Shown here piece by piece: positions 34,014 through 43,345 of a stretch of DNA of 64,000 nucleotides. Position 1 is the stretch's first letter; each line of letters begins with the position of its first letter. The stretch lies in the NCBI RefSeq assembly GCF_023652955.1, contig NZ_JAKLOY010000006.1:248001-312000 (forward strand), in the 5' to 3' direction. The notes under the pieces were generated by a model. It had not been told where the DNA came from. It searched no databases and worked only from the letters and a program-made list of their open reading frames with translations. Position numbers and translations under genes: made by a program. Source of the stretch: Geomonas sp. Red32. GTDB lineage: Bacteria; Desulfobacterota; Desulfuromonadia; Geobacterales; Geobacteraceae.

Positions 34014-35195
34014 ATGACAAGACTACTGTACGCGTTGATCGGATGCCTTTTGCTAGCCCTGGCCGGTTGCGGTGGTGGCGGTAGTGGTAGCGGTGGCGGG
34101 ACAACCTCCACGGTGTCGGGTACCGCATCCAAAGGATTGATCAGAAACGGTACTGTGACCATCTACGCCCTCAACCCGGACGGTACGCAGGGGGGGCAAC
34201 TGGCCACGGCGGACACCGACTCCAACGGCCACTACAGCGCCACCTTGACCAACTACAGCGGGCCCATCCTCGCCGTCGCCTACGGGAGCTACGTCGACGA
34301 GGCAACCGGCCAGACCGTGACCCTTACCGCGGCCAACCCGCTGAGGGCGGCGCTGCCGTCGGCCAGCGGCACGGTCTCGCTTCCCATCACCGGCCTCACC
34401 GAGCTCGCCGTTCGCCAGGCTGGAACACTGACCCCCGCGCACATCACCGACGCCAATGCGGTGATCAGCTCGGTCTTCAAGGTCGACATCCTCGCCACCT
34501 CCCCGGTAGATGCGACCCCCTCAGCACTCGGCGCGGCTGGCGTCACCGCCGGGCAGCGGGATTACACCCTTGCGCTGGCCGCCCTGTCCCAACTCGCCAG
34601 CACGAGCTCCGGGGGGACGCCGGGACAAAAACTCGAAGCGGCCCTTGCCACCATCTCGCAAGGGATCACCAGCAGCAACATCAGCAGCCAGACGGCTTCC
34701 ACCTTCGTAAACGCCCTGGACAGCTACCTTTCGACTAACGGCGGGGTCAACGACGTTGTGACCAGCCACGGCGGAAGCGCCTTGGTAAGCGTGGGAAGCC
34801 GCAGGGCGGTGCTCACGGTGGCGGTTTCCGGTGCCGGCCCCGGGATAAACGGTGCCGAATTCAACATGAGCTTTCCCGCCGGGGTCACCGTGAAGTCGCA
34901 GAGCGACGGGCTGACCGATAACTGCGTGCTGGGAGCCACCGCGGGCACCTCCGGAGCCCTTCTCGCCGGCAGCTTTACTGCAGCCTCCGGAAGCACTCCC
35001 GGGGTCCTCCGGGTGGTGCTGGTTTCGGCCACACCGGTGATCGACGGCACCATCCTGGTCATCAATGCGGATGTCGCCGATGGACTCACCCCGGCCATGG
35101 CGGATTTCCCCATCTCCTTCGTCTCAGTGGTAGGGGCTGACGGAGCTCCGGTCAACGGTGCCACGGTGGCAGTGACCGGGGTCAGCGTCCAGTAA
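34014..35195 (+). CDS. Lipoprotein with C-terminal cohesin-like domain
   Basis: A 393-residue lipoprotein. The signal peptide ends with the lipobox LALAGC (Cys19), followed by a Gly/Ser-rich linker, so the mature protein is probably anchored to the outer membrane. Residues about 37-130 form a carboxypeptidase-regulatory-like module (GTASKGLIRNGTVTIYAL). From about residue 255 the sequence (AVLTVAVSGAGPGINGAEFN, MSFPAGVTVKSQSDG, LRVVLVSATPVIDGTILVIN, FPISFVSVVGADGAPVNG) has the strand pattern of cohesin domains. The genes on either side encode dockerins, the partner of cohesin, which supports this reading. Start ATG at 34014 has AAGGAGC upstream. Cohesin assignment is by pattern, not by search. 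Confidence 0.75.
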   Translation: MTRLLYALIGCLLLALAGCGGGGSGSGGGTTSTVSGTASKGLIRNGTVTIYALNPDGTQGGQLATADTDSNGHYSATLTNYSGPILAVAYGSYVDEATGQTVTLTAANPLRAALPSASGTVSLPITGLTELAVRQAGTLTPAHITDANAVISSVFKVDILATSPVDATPSALGAAGVTAGQRDYTLALAALSQLASTSSGGTPGQKLEAALATISQGITSSNISSQTASTFVNALDSYLSTNGGVNDVVTSHGGSALVSVGSRRAVLTVAVSGAGPGINGAEFNMSFPAGVTVKSQSDGLTDNCVLGATAGTSGALLAGSFTAASGSTPGVLRVVLVSATPVIDGTILVINADVADGLTPAMADFPISFVSVVGADGAPVNGATVAVTGVSVQ

Positions 35196-35247
35196 CTCGA
35201 ACTATTCATACTCTTTGCGCTCTCCCCCGATTCCCTCAACAACGACC

Positions 35248-35294
35248 GGCTACCCAGGCAGGAGCGTCTTCTCCGGCGCTCCCGCCTGGTAGCC
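35248..35294 (+). terminator. Hairpin between the cohesin lipoprotein and the second giant gene
   Basis: GGCTACCCAGGCAGGAGCG pairs with CGCTCCCGCCTGGTAGCC around a short loop. No T-run follows, so it may attenuate or process the transcript rather than end it. Confidence 0.55.
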
Positions 35295-35345
35295 CTCTGT
35301 CGCACATGACAGCGGCGAAGCCCGGCTCTCTTAAAGGAGGTGGCA

Positions 35346-38300
35346 ATGCCTCGGAACCTGGTCGTCTTACTGCTAGCTTTTTGCCTATTTATGCCCGGTG
35401 TCAGCCGGGGAGATGTCCTTACCTATTCGGCGGACCCCAACGGCAGTGTCAGCGGGCCCACACCACAGGCGGCCGCCAGCGGAGAACTGGCCCAACCGGT
35501 CACCGCCTTGCCGGTCACGGCCGGCTACCGCTTTTACAATTGGACCTGGCCCAGCTTGACCGGTGACGGGACCATTTTCGGAACGACAGAAAACCCCGTG
35601 GTATTCAGGGCGGACGGTGCGGACCATGAGCTGTTGGCGAATTTCGTCGCCGATACCCCCATCAAGGTCCGTGTCAAGATGTCCTCACAGATCCTGAAAC
35701 AGATTGCCGGTGGGGCGACGTTCACCGTGGTGTTGACGGACGACACTGCAAAGGCCTTCGGGTTCGACACGGACCTCAATTATTACGGCGACAACGCGAC
35801 TAACTGGGGATCCGTCGAAACGATAGGGGCGGGGCCTACCTGTGCGGTCTTCTCCAAGCTCGACCATTCGTTCCGCGCATCAGGCAGGTGGCGCGACCCG
35901 GCCACGAACACGATGGTGGTGCTCCCCGATCCCGCAGATTACCAGGCCTTTTCAACCACCCATGGCGGGACGAAAAAGTTCGCGGTCGGGTCGGGGCACC
36001 TCGCCGCCCTCATGAACGACGGCACGCTTTACTTCATGAACGTGGACAACACGTACGGCCAGGGGGAACAGCCACCGGAGCTGAGTGGCGAAACCGTCAC
36101 CGACGTGGCTGCGGGAGATTATTTCACCGTCGCGCTGACCGCCAGCAACAAGCTCATAGCCTGGGGTAAGAACGACCATGGACAACTCTCCCTCACCGCG
36201 GACGGGATAGCCGCGTCTGGGCTGGCCGGAGTGACGGTCACTTCTGCGGGAACCACGGCCAAACCGGTCATGGTGACCGAGGGGCTTCCAACCCTTTCCA
36301 AAGTGGAAGCGAGATCGTCCCACACGGTTGTGCTGACCGGGGACGGCAGGGTCCTTTGCTGGGGAGCCAACGAGTATGGCCAGAGCACTCCTCCGGCCGG
36401 ATTGGGGCCGGTGACCCAGATCGCTGCCGGCAGTCATCACACGGTAGCTCTTTTGGCCGACGGGACCGTTGCCGGTTGGGGTGACAACAAGTACGGGCAG
36501 ATTGCCTTTCCGGCGCTGGAGGGGATAACCCTGATCGGAGCGGGCATGGACCACACCTTCGTCTCCAGGTGGGATCGAGCGATGGCCGGATTCGGACGCA
36601 ATCAGTACCGCCAAATTTCGCCCCCCGAGGTGTTCTTCGAAAGTACCACCTACATGAGCTGTACGCCGGACACGGTGAGTTACAACGGGAGTACGGTCTG
36701 CACCATCCTCGATCTCAATCCCGCTAACAACCCCAGGAGCATGTTTGCCAACGGCGTCCCGATCAACATGGCGGGCAATTCTTTGACCCTCGACCACATA
36801 ACCGGCGACCAGACCATCATCGTTATGGTCTCTACCGTTCCGGCTCCGCCGGTCGGCGTGACCGCGGTGAAAGGGGTCCGGAGTGCCATGGTGTCGTTCA
36901 CCCCTTCCCCGCGCGATACCGGGGGGACTATCGGTTACACCGTGACGTCCAAACCGGCCGGCGGGACCGACACCGCTGCAGACACTACCTCCACCAACCA
37001 TTACATAACCAACCTGACCAACGGTACCCCGTACACGTTCACGGTGGTGGCCCGCAATATAAACGGCACCGGTCTCCCTTCGTTTCCTTCAAACCCGGTG
37101 ATCCCCCAGGGTGATCAGGCCATCACGGTGACCCAGTCCCCCGCCAGCGCCGTTTACGGGGACAGTTTCACGGTGGCCGGGACCGCCCCCGGCGGAACGG
37201 TGGTCTACGCCACCTCCGGGGGGTGCACCAACGTGGGGGCCACCGTTACCATGACCAGCGGGACCACCCCCTGCACCGTCTACTTCGACCAGCCCGGAGG
37301 GGGAGCCTACAACCCGGCCGTGCAGGCAACGAGAACGGTGACCGCGGTCAAGGCCGATCAGTCGCTTAATATCTACCAGCCGGCACCTCTCAGCGCGCCG
37401 TTCGCCACCTCCTTCTCGACCTGCGCGTCGGCTCCTGGCGGGGCAGTAACCTATGCAGGCGCCGGGGGGTGCAGCAACTTCTCCGGGACCTTTACCATGA
37501 CCAGCGGCAGTACCGCCTGCTCGATCACCTACGCCCAGGCGGGTAACGATAACTACAATCCGGTCCAGCAGACGGCCTCGGTGCCAACCTCCAAGATCGC
37601 CCAGATCCTCACCGTTACCGGCGCTCCTCCCGGTTCCGCGGCCTACGGCACCTCCTTCACGGTGGCGGCCTCGGCCCCGGGTGGCGATCTCGCATACAGC
37701 GCCTCGGGAGGTTGCAGCAACAACGGCGGGACCTTTACCATGACCAGCGGGATCGGCGACTGCACCGTCAGGATCGACCAGGGCGGAAACGGCAATTACC
37801 TGCCGCTGTCCCGAACCTTCACGGTGACCGCGAACCGGGCGGCCCAGAACTTCACCGTGGTCGATCCGGCGCCACAACAGGCGGTGTACGGTACGAGTTT
37901 CCCGGTCAGCGCGACGGCTCCGGGCGGGGCGGTCACCTACAGCAGCGCCGGCGGCTGCACGAACAACGCCGGGATCTTCACCATGACGAGCGGCACCACC
38001 TCCTGCACGGTCCGCTTCGACCAGGCGGGTAACCAGAACTACCTGGCCGGTTCGTCCAACATCACGGTAACCGCGGGCAAGGCAGGGCAGGCCATCGCGG
38101 TCTCCACTGCGGCCCCGGCCACCGCGGTGTATGGGGACAGCTTCACCGTGGCCGCCTCGGCGCCTGGCGGGGCCGTCTCCTTTAGCAGTTCGGGGGGGTG
38201 CAGCAACAACGGGGCGCTCTTCACCATGACGAGCGGTACCACCCCCTGTACGGTCCGGTTCGACCAGGCGGGCGACGCGGACTACGGCGCCGCAGTGAGA

Positions 38301-41021
38301 ATCACCTCCACCACCACGGCAGCCAGGGCCGATCAGTCAATCACGGTCACCACCGCCGCGCCGGTGACCGCTCAATTTGGCATCGGCTTCAACGTGGCGG
38401 CGACCGCCCCGGCGGGAAACGTCACCTTCGGCAGCTCCGGCGGGTGCTCGAATGCTGCGGGGATTTACACCATGACGAGCGGGAGCTCCTCCTGCACCGT
38501 CACCATCGACCAGCCGGGGGACGCCAACTACTACCCGGCGGTCCGGAAAACCTCGGTCACTGCCGCCACCAAGGCTCCCCAGGGGATCACCGTCACCGCG
38601 CCGGCTCCTTCTTCCGCCCCGTTCGGATCGGCCTTCACGGTGGCGGCCACCGCCCCTGGCGGCGGGGTCACTTACAGCGCGGCGGGGGGGTGCAGCAACA
38701 GCGGCGCAACCTTCACCATGACGAGCGGATCCGATCCCTGCACGGTCTACTTTGACCAGACCGGCTCGGCGGACTACGGCGCCGTCAGGGAAAGCCTGGT
38801 CACCACCGCGGCCAAGGGATCCCAGGCCATCACCGTGGTGACTCCGGCCCCGGCCAGCGCCGCGTACGGGGCGAGCTTTACGGTGGCCGCCAACTCTCCG
38901 CTGGGGACGGTGACCTATTCCAGCGGCGGTGGATGCAGCAACAATGGCGCCGTCTTCACCATGACCAGTGGGACCTTGCCCTGCACGGTCCGCTACGATC
39001 AGGCGGCGGGAGGTAACTATCTGGCCGCGCCCCAAGCCACCTCAACCACCACCGCGGCTAAGGCGGCGCAGGCGATCTCGGTCGCTACCGCCGCACCGGC
39101 CACGGCCGCCTTCGGGTCGAGCTTCACGGTGGCGGCCAGCGCGCCGGGAGGGACGGTCGGCTACAGCAGCGCGGGTGGGTGTAGCAACAGCGGGGCGGTC
39201 TTTACCATGACGAGCGGCACCACGCCCTGCACGGTGCGCTACGACCAGCCGGGGAGTGCCAACTATGCAGCGGCGAGCCAGGTCTCCTCGACGACGGTGG
39301 CCACCAAGGCGGCCCAGTCGATCGCGGTAAACACCCCGGCACCCGTATCCGGGACGGCTGGGGCGTCCTTCACGGTCGCAGCGAGCGCACCGGGTGGGAC
39401 GGTGGGCTTTGCCACCTCCGGCGGGTGCACCAACAGCGGAGCTACCGTCACCATCACCAGCACGGTCCCCTGCACCGTCACCTACTCGCAAGAGGGAAGT
39501 GCCAATTACAGTGCCGCTAACCCGGTAAGCTCGGTCACCAACTCCGGCAAAGCCGACCAGGCGATTACCGTGACAACTCCGCCCCCCGCCGTGGCCCCGT
39601 ACGGCACAAGCTTCACGGTGGCTGCCACCGCACCGGGAGGCCCCGTCGTGTACAGCAGCTCCGGCGGGTGTACCAACTCCGGCGGGACCTTCAGCGTCAT
39701 CGACGCCGGTACCCCCTGCCTGGTGATCTTCGACCAGGAAGGGAATGCCACCACCAATCCGGCCGTCCGGGTTACCAGTAGCACCTCGACCCAGAAGGCC
39801 GATCAGGCCATAACCATCGTGACACCGGCTCCGGCGGCCGCGCAGTACGGAGCGAGCTTTACGGTGGCCGCCACCGCCCCGGGTGGCCAGGTGGTCTACG
39901 GAAGTTCCGGCGGGTGCAGCAACAGCGGCCCCACCTACACGGTGACCAGCGGCACCGCCCCCTGCACCGTCCTCTTCGACCGCCCCGCGAGCACCAACTA
40001 CGACGCGGCGCCCCAAAAGAGCTCGGAGGCCGCCGCCGCGAAGGCCGATCAGACCATAACCATTACCAATCCGGCACCGGTATCCGCCGCCTTCGGAGCG
40101 ACCTTCACGGTGGGTGCCACCGCGCCCCGGGGGGCCGTCGTCTATGGAAGCCAAGGCGGCTGCACCAATGCGGGGGCGACTTTCACCATGACCAGCGGAT
40201 CGCTCCCCTGCACTGTCCTCTACGACCAGTCGGGCGATGGCGATTATGCCCCCGCTCCCAGGCGGAGCTCGACCACCGCCGCCGCCAGGGTGGAGCAGGC
40301 CATCACCGTTACTTCCCCGGCACCGGCGTCCGCACTCTTCGGAGGGACCTTCACCGTTGCCGCCACCGCCCCCGGCGGCCAGGTCACCTACGGGAGCTCG
40401 GGGGGGTGCACCAACAACGGCGGCGTGTTCACCGTGACCAGTACGTCGGCCCCCTGCACGGTCACCTTCGACCAGGCTGGAGACGGCAATTACGCTCCCG
40501 CCCCCCGCAAGACCACCGGTACTTCCACGGTTCCGGCCCTGCCGGGCTCACCGGTGCTCGGTGTCGTCTCGGCGGTCAACGGCGAGGCGGCCGTCAACTT
40601 CTCAGCGCCGGATTTCGACGGCGGGAGCGGGATCACCGGCTACACGGTCACTGCCAACCCGGGCAACATCACTGCCACCGGCAGCGGCAACCGGATTACG
40701 GTAAGCGGGCTCACTAACGGCACTGCCTACACCTTCACGGTCAGGGCCAGTAACAGCGCAGGCACCGGTGGAGTATCTGCGGTGTCGGCACCGTATACCC
40801 CGTATCCCAACGGGGACGTCAACGGCGACGGGGTGGTCGATCTGGCCGACGTCCTGCTGGCCCTGAAAATGGCGGTAGGGGGGACGCCATCCTCTTCAGG
40901 GCACCTTGCGCGTGGAGACGTGGGGCCCCTAGCGGCCGGAAAACCTCACTGCGACGGGAAGATCGATATCGGCGATGTGACTGTTTTGCTAAGAAAAACG
41001 GTGGGTCTGGTGAGCTGGTAA
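35346..41021 (+). CDS. Giant secreted protein: RCC1-like region, Fn3, 14 tandem Cys-pair repeats, C-terminal dockerin
   Basis: An 1891-residue protein. Signal peptide at 1-22 (LVVLLLAFCLFMPGVSRG). An InlB/Big-type module follows; residues about 123-421 hold RCC1-like units (MVTEGLPTLSKVEARSSHTV, VLCWGANEYGQSTPP, VAGWGDNKYGQIAFP). An Fn3 module lies at 498-580. Residues 589-1728 are 14 tandem repeats of about 81 residues. A second Fn3 is at 1730-1818 and a type I dockerin at 1820-1891 (DVNGDGVVDLADVLLALKMA; CDGKIDIGDVTVLLRKTVG). It resembles the protein at 28795 in order but has a much longer repeat stalk. ATG at 35346 follows AAAGGAGG. A terminator lies at 41063. Confidence 0.88.
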   Translation: MPRNLVVLLLAFCLFMPGVSRGDVLTYSADPNGSVSGPTPQAAASGELAQPVTALPVTAGYRFYNWTWPSLTGDGTIFGTTENPVVFRADGADHELLANFVADTPIKVRVKMSSQILKQIAGGATFTVVLTDDTAKAFGFDTDLNYYGDNATNWGSVETIGAGPTCAVFSKLDHSFRASGRWRDPATNTMVVLPDPADYQAFSTTHGGTKKFAVGSGHLAALMNDGTLYFMNVDNTYGQGEQPPELSGETVTDVAAGDYFTVALTASNKLIAWGKNDHGQLSLTADGIAASGLAGVTVTSAGTTAKPVMVTEGLPTLSKVEARSSHTVVLTGDGRVLCWGANEYGQSTPPAGLGPVTQIAAGSHHTVALLADGTVAGWGDNKYGQIAFPALEGITLIGAGMDHTFVSRWDRAMAGFGRNQYRQISPPEVFFESTTYMSCTPDTVSYNGSTVCTILDLNPANNPRSMFANGVPINMAGNSLTLDHITGDQTIIVMVSTVPAPPVGVTAVKGVRSAMVSFTPSPRDTGGTIGYTVTSKPAGGTDTAADTTSTNHYITNLTNGTPYTFTVVARNINGTGLPSFPSNPVIPQGDQAITVTQSPASAVYGDSFTVAGTAPGGTVVYATSGGCTNVGATVTMTSGTTPCTVYFDQPGGGAYNPAVQATRTVTAVKADQSLNIYQPAPLSAPFATSFSTCASAPGGAVTYAGAGGCSNFSGTFTMTSGSTACSITYAQAGNDNYNPVQQTASVPTSKIAQILTVTGAPPGSAAYGTSFTVAASAPGGDLAYSASGGCSNNGGTFTMTSGIGDCTVRIDQGGNGNYLPLSRTFTVTANRAAQNFTVVDPAPQQAVYGTSFPVSATAPGGAVTYSSAGGCTNNAGIFTMTSGTTSCTVRFDQAGNQNYLAGSSNITVTAGKAGQAIAVSTAAPATAVYGDSFTVAASAPGGAVSFSSSGGCSNNGALFTMTSGTTPCTVRFDQAGDADYGAAVRITSTTTAARADQSITVTTAAPVTAQFGIGFNVAATAPAGNVTFGSSGGCSNAAGIYTMTSGSSSCTVTIDQPGDANYYPAVRKTSVTAATKAPQGITVTAPAPSSAPFGSAFTVAATAPGGGVTYSAAGGCSNSGATFTMTSGSDPCTVYFDQTGSADYGAVRESLVTTAAKGSQAITVVTPAPASAAYGASFTVAANSPLGTVTYSSGGGCSNNGAVFTMTSGTLPCTVRYDQAAGGNYLAAPQATSTTTAAKAAQAISVATAAPATAAFGSSFTVAASAPGGTVGYSSAGGCSNSGAVFTMTSGTTPCTVRYDQPGSANYAAASQVSSTTVATKAAQSIAVNTPAPVSGTAGASFTVAASAPGGTVGFATSGGCTNSGATVTITSTVPCTVTYSQEGSANYSAANPVSSVTNSGKADQAITVTTPPPAVAPYGTSFTVAATAPGGPVVYSSSGGCTNSGGTFSVIDAGTPCLVIFDQEGNATTNPAVRVTSSTSTQKADQAITIVTPAPAAAQYGASFTVAATAPGGQVVYGSSGGCSNSGPTYTVTSGTAPCTVLFDRPASTNYDAAPQKSSEAAAAKADQTITITNPAPVSAAFGATFTVGATAPRGAVVYGSQGGCTNAGATFTMTSGSLPCTVLYDQSGDGDYAPAPRRSSTTAAARVEQAITVTSPAPASALFGGTFTVAATAPGGQVTYGSSGGCTNNGGVFTVTSTSAPCTVTFDQAGDGNYAPAPRKTTGTSTVPALPGSPVLGVVSAVNGEAAVNFSAPDFDGGSGITGYTVTANPGNITATGSGNRITVSGLTNGTAYTFTVRASNSAGTGGVSAVSAPYTPYPNGDVNGDGVVDLADVLLALKMAVGGTPSSSGHLARGDVGPLAAGKPHCDGKIDIGDVTVLLRKTVGLVSW
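37112..40530 (+). repeat. Tandem array of 14 repeats of about 244 bp inside the second giant gene
   Basis: Each unit encodes about 81 residues of the form (D/A)QAITVxTPAPxxAxYGxSFTVAA then APGGxVxYSSxGGCxNxGxx, FTMTSGTxPCTVxFDQxGxx and NYxAA. Two cysteines, in GGC and PCTV, recur in nearly every unit and are probably disulfide-bonded in the mature extracellular protein. Units differ at many silent and replacement sites, so the array is old rather than freshly amplified. Three related units are in the neighbouring protein (around 32740-33470). Confidence 0.9.
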
Positions 41022-41048
41022 GACGGTAAGCAGGTAAGCAGGTAAGAG
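41017..41048. repeat. Short tandem repeat GGTAAGACGGTAAGCAGGTAAG
   Basis: Four copies of an 8-9-mer (GGTAAGAC, GGTAAGCA, GGTAAGCA, GGTAAGAG) starting at the stop codon of the giant gene. It belongs to the same family as the run at 13518. Confidence 0.7.
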
Positions 41049-41062
41049 GCGAGTGATTCAAA

Positions 41063-41097
41063 AAAAGGGAGATGGGCGTGTTGCCCATCTCCCTTTT
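41063..41097. terminator. Bidirectional terminator between the second giant gene and yjbH
   Basis: A perfect 15-bp stem, AAAAGGGAGATGGGC / GCCCATCTCCCTTTT, with a GTGTT loop; A- and T-runs on both sides suit termination on both strands. It lies between convergent genes. Confidence 0.88.
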
Positions 41098-41106
41098 CTA
41101 TTGCGG

Positions 41107-43185
41107 TCAGGGGAGGGGAGTGACCGGTTCGCCCGGTACCACGTACCGCACGTAGGCATCCCGCAACCGCAGAAGATGCTTGCGGATGTACGGTTCGCTC
41201 AGGCGGTCGCGGTTGAAGAAGAGATTCTCGGTGCTGAAGGGGGGCTCCAGCCGGGCTCCGATCGAGGTGCCGAGCCAGTTGAGGCTGTTCTTCTTGGCGA
41301 TCGACGTCTCCTGCGAATAGGTCCAGTCGTCTGTTCCGCGCAGCTGCACCAGCCCCGGCTTCATATCCTTTCTGAAGGTGAGGGGAAGGTCGAACTGGAT
41401 GCCGGCCGCCTGGTGGTTTCTGTTGTCGGTGGCGACGGCGTTTTTGTAAAAGACCGTGAGCGAGGTGTCGCCCCAGAAGCGCTTGATCTCGAAGGTGGCT
41501 CCCCGGTCCTGGGTCATGAACTTCCCTGCGGTGCCCTGGAGGTAGAGATCGAGGGGGGTGTAGAGATAGCGGTAGCTTGCCAGGTACTCCTGTTTCTTGT
41601 CCTGTTTGTCCTGTCCGGTCGTATAGACGTGGAGGAGCCGGAAGCGGTGGGTGCCGTCGCCGGGTGCCCAACTGACCTCGTTGGCGGTGCCGTAGCTTTC
41701 GGTAGTGACGAGGCCGGCTCCCAGCATCATCATGACCGTGTCGGCGGGTTTGATCGCCTGCAGCACCATGACGCGCTCGACGCCTGCGCTGTTGCGGTCG
41801 GAACGGAAGGCCTTGCCGTCATCGAAGTTCCGGGACCAGGTCACCGGGATGTCCGCCCGCATGTCCAGGAAGGCGCCTTTCCAAAGGTTCACGTAGAAGT
41901 CGGGTTTTACTGAGATGAGGTAGTCGTAGACACCGACTTCGGTGCCGACGTAGGCCTTGAGCCCGGGATAGACCCAGAGCGAGGTGGTCAGGTAGGAGCT
42001 GTTGCCGCCGCCTGAGACGAAGGTGAAGCCCGTGGTATCGGCTACTTCCCGGGAGATCTTCAGGTTGTCCTGGAGCCTTTCCAGGTTGCTGGCGTCCTGG
42101 AAGAAAGCGCGCAGTACGGGGATGGGGGCCTCGATCTGGAGGACGGAGATGCCCTTTTTCCGCTCCACCATCCGCACGGTCTCGAAGGGTGCCGGGGCGT
42201 CCAACTGCACGTACCCCATGACCACACCCATGGCGTCCAGCTCGTTGTGGTCGTAACGGGCGTTCTCGTACTCGACCAAAAGCAGCGTGCCGAGGTAACC
42301 GACCCTGACGTTCTGGAAGCCGTCACCGGTCAGGCTTTTCACCAGCCGCTCGAGACCGGCAGCGTCCGCCGGGGTGGGAGCCGCTTTTACTGCCGCGGGA
42401 ATGGCAGGCGAGGGGGCCTCAGTCTGCTTCCCATCCGGGGCCGGGGTGGGGACGGGGATCGGTTTGGTGTAGTTGTGGTCCAGCCCGAGCGGGAGTTGCA
42501 GGCCGGCGGCGAATTCAGGGTGCAGCGGTTCGTGGTCGAGCGAGCTCTTGACGGTTAGATGGATGTGGGCGGGAAAGCCGAACACGCTTGGGGAGATGAG
42601 CCTGACGCCGACGTTCTTTTCGGTGGTGTCGTCCTCAGCGAGAAGGTAGAGCCAATCGGCTGCCTTGAATTCCACGCCGCCGAAGGTCCCTTTCATGCGG
42701 TCGGGCCCGGTTCCGTATCCCAGGCTGAAGCGGAACCTCCAGAGCTCCTCGCTGGCGACCGCGTACTTGGTCTTCAAAAAGGAAGCGTTGTGTCCGCCGT
42801 AGACGTCCTGGATGCCGACGGCGAAAGTCGGGATGTAGGGTCCGCGGGGGATGAAGGGGATGCGGAGCTTTGCGTTGCCGGAAAGGTCGCGGCCGTTGCC
42901 GTAGGGACGGGCGTCGAAGAAGCGTCCGCTCAATTCGACGCCGTCGTAGATCCCCAGGGCGAGGTTGACGCTGTCCTCGGAGGTTATCCGGTAGCGCCGC
43001 TCGGGTTCCTTCTGGTTCGAGTACGTCAGGTAGATGGTCCCTTCGTCAATGGTCTCGGCATTGGGGGTGTTGAGTAGGCCGGTGAACCCCTGGAGGGAGA
43101 GGGCGTTATGAAAGTCTGAGCCCCAGGACAGTGAAGGGAGCAGGAGCAGGAGAACGAGCGGAATGCATCTCAACAGCATGGACAT
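41107..43185 (-). CDS. YjbH/GfcD-type outer-membrane exopolysaccharide protein
   Basis: A 692-residue protein with a signal peptide (residues 1-22, VLLLLLPSLSWG). The following SDFHNALSLQGFTGLLNTPNAETIDEG motif is the family hallmark (TGLIxTPxAxxxxxG), and repeated amphipathic strands (IPFIPRGPYIPTFAVGIQDV, FKAADWLYLLAEDDT) suggest a beta barrel. The family is linked to export of surface polysaccharide. The middle (residues about 255-300) has a Pro/Ala-rich linker. It is transcribed from a promoter at 43266-43294 next to a purine tract. No polysaccharide synthesis genes are adjacent. ATG at 43183-43185; a second in-frame ATG is two codons further. Confidence 0.82.
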   Translation of the reverse strand: MSMLLRCIPLVLLLLLPSLSWGSDFHNALSLQGFTGLLNTPNAETIDEGTIYLTYSNQKEPERRYRITSEDSVNLALGIYDGVELSGRFFDARPYGNGRDLSGNAKLRIPFIPRGPYIPTFAVGIQDVYGGHNASFLKTKYAVASEELWRFRFSLGYGTGPDRMKGTFGGVEFKAADWLYLLAEDDTTEKNVGVRLISPSVFGFPAHIHLTVKSSLDHEPLHPEFAAGLQLPLGLDHNYTKPIPVPTPAPDGKQTEAPSPAIPAAVKAAPTPADAAGLERLVKSLTGDGFQNVRVGYLGTLLLVEYENARYDHNELDAMGVVMGYVQLDAPAPFETVRMVERKKGISVLQIEAPIPVLRAFFQDASNLERLQDNLKISREVADTTGFTFVSGGGNSSYLTTSLWVYPGLKAYVGTEVGVYDYLISVKPDFYVNLWKGAFLDMRADIPVTWSRNFDDGKAFRSDRNSAGVERVMVLQAIKPADTVMMMLGAGLVTTESYGTANEVSWAPGDGTHRFRLLHVYTTGQDKQDKKQEYLASYRYLYTPLDLYLQGTAGKFMTQDRGATFEIKRFWGDTSLTVFYKNAVATDNRNHQAAGIQFDLPLTFRKDMKPGLVQLRGTDDWTYSQETSIAKKNSLNWLGTSIGARLEPPFSTENLFFNRDRLSEPYIRKHLLRLRDAYVRYVVPGEPVTPLP

Positions 43186-43265
43186 AATCGGTACCTGGCG
43201 CGACTGGTCTGATCGGAAGGATCGGGAGGGGAGAAGGGGGACAATGTTTCACTAAAGGGCGGCCA

Positions 43266-43294
43266 ATAATAGTAGTAGGGTAGGATTTCGTCAA
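43266..43294 (-). promoter_or_regulatory. Predicted sigma70 promoter of the yjbH-type gene
   Basis: Minus strand: TTGACG (43294-43289), 17-bp spacer, TATTAT (43271-43266), about 80 bp upstream of the start codon. The purine repeat begins 52 bp upstream of the -35. Confidence 0.6.
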
Positions 43295-43345
43295 CTAAAT
43301 ATTCATTAAGATTAACACCTTCCGCGGGCTGGAGGGGGCGGCCAG

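Noticed and set aside
37112..40530. CRISPR-like or satellite array
   Set aside because: The repeat unit is about 244 bp and coding, with divergent copies; there are no short constant repeats with unique spacers and no cas genes.
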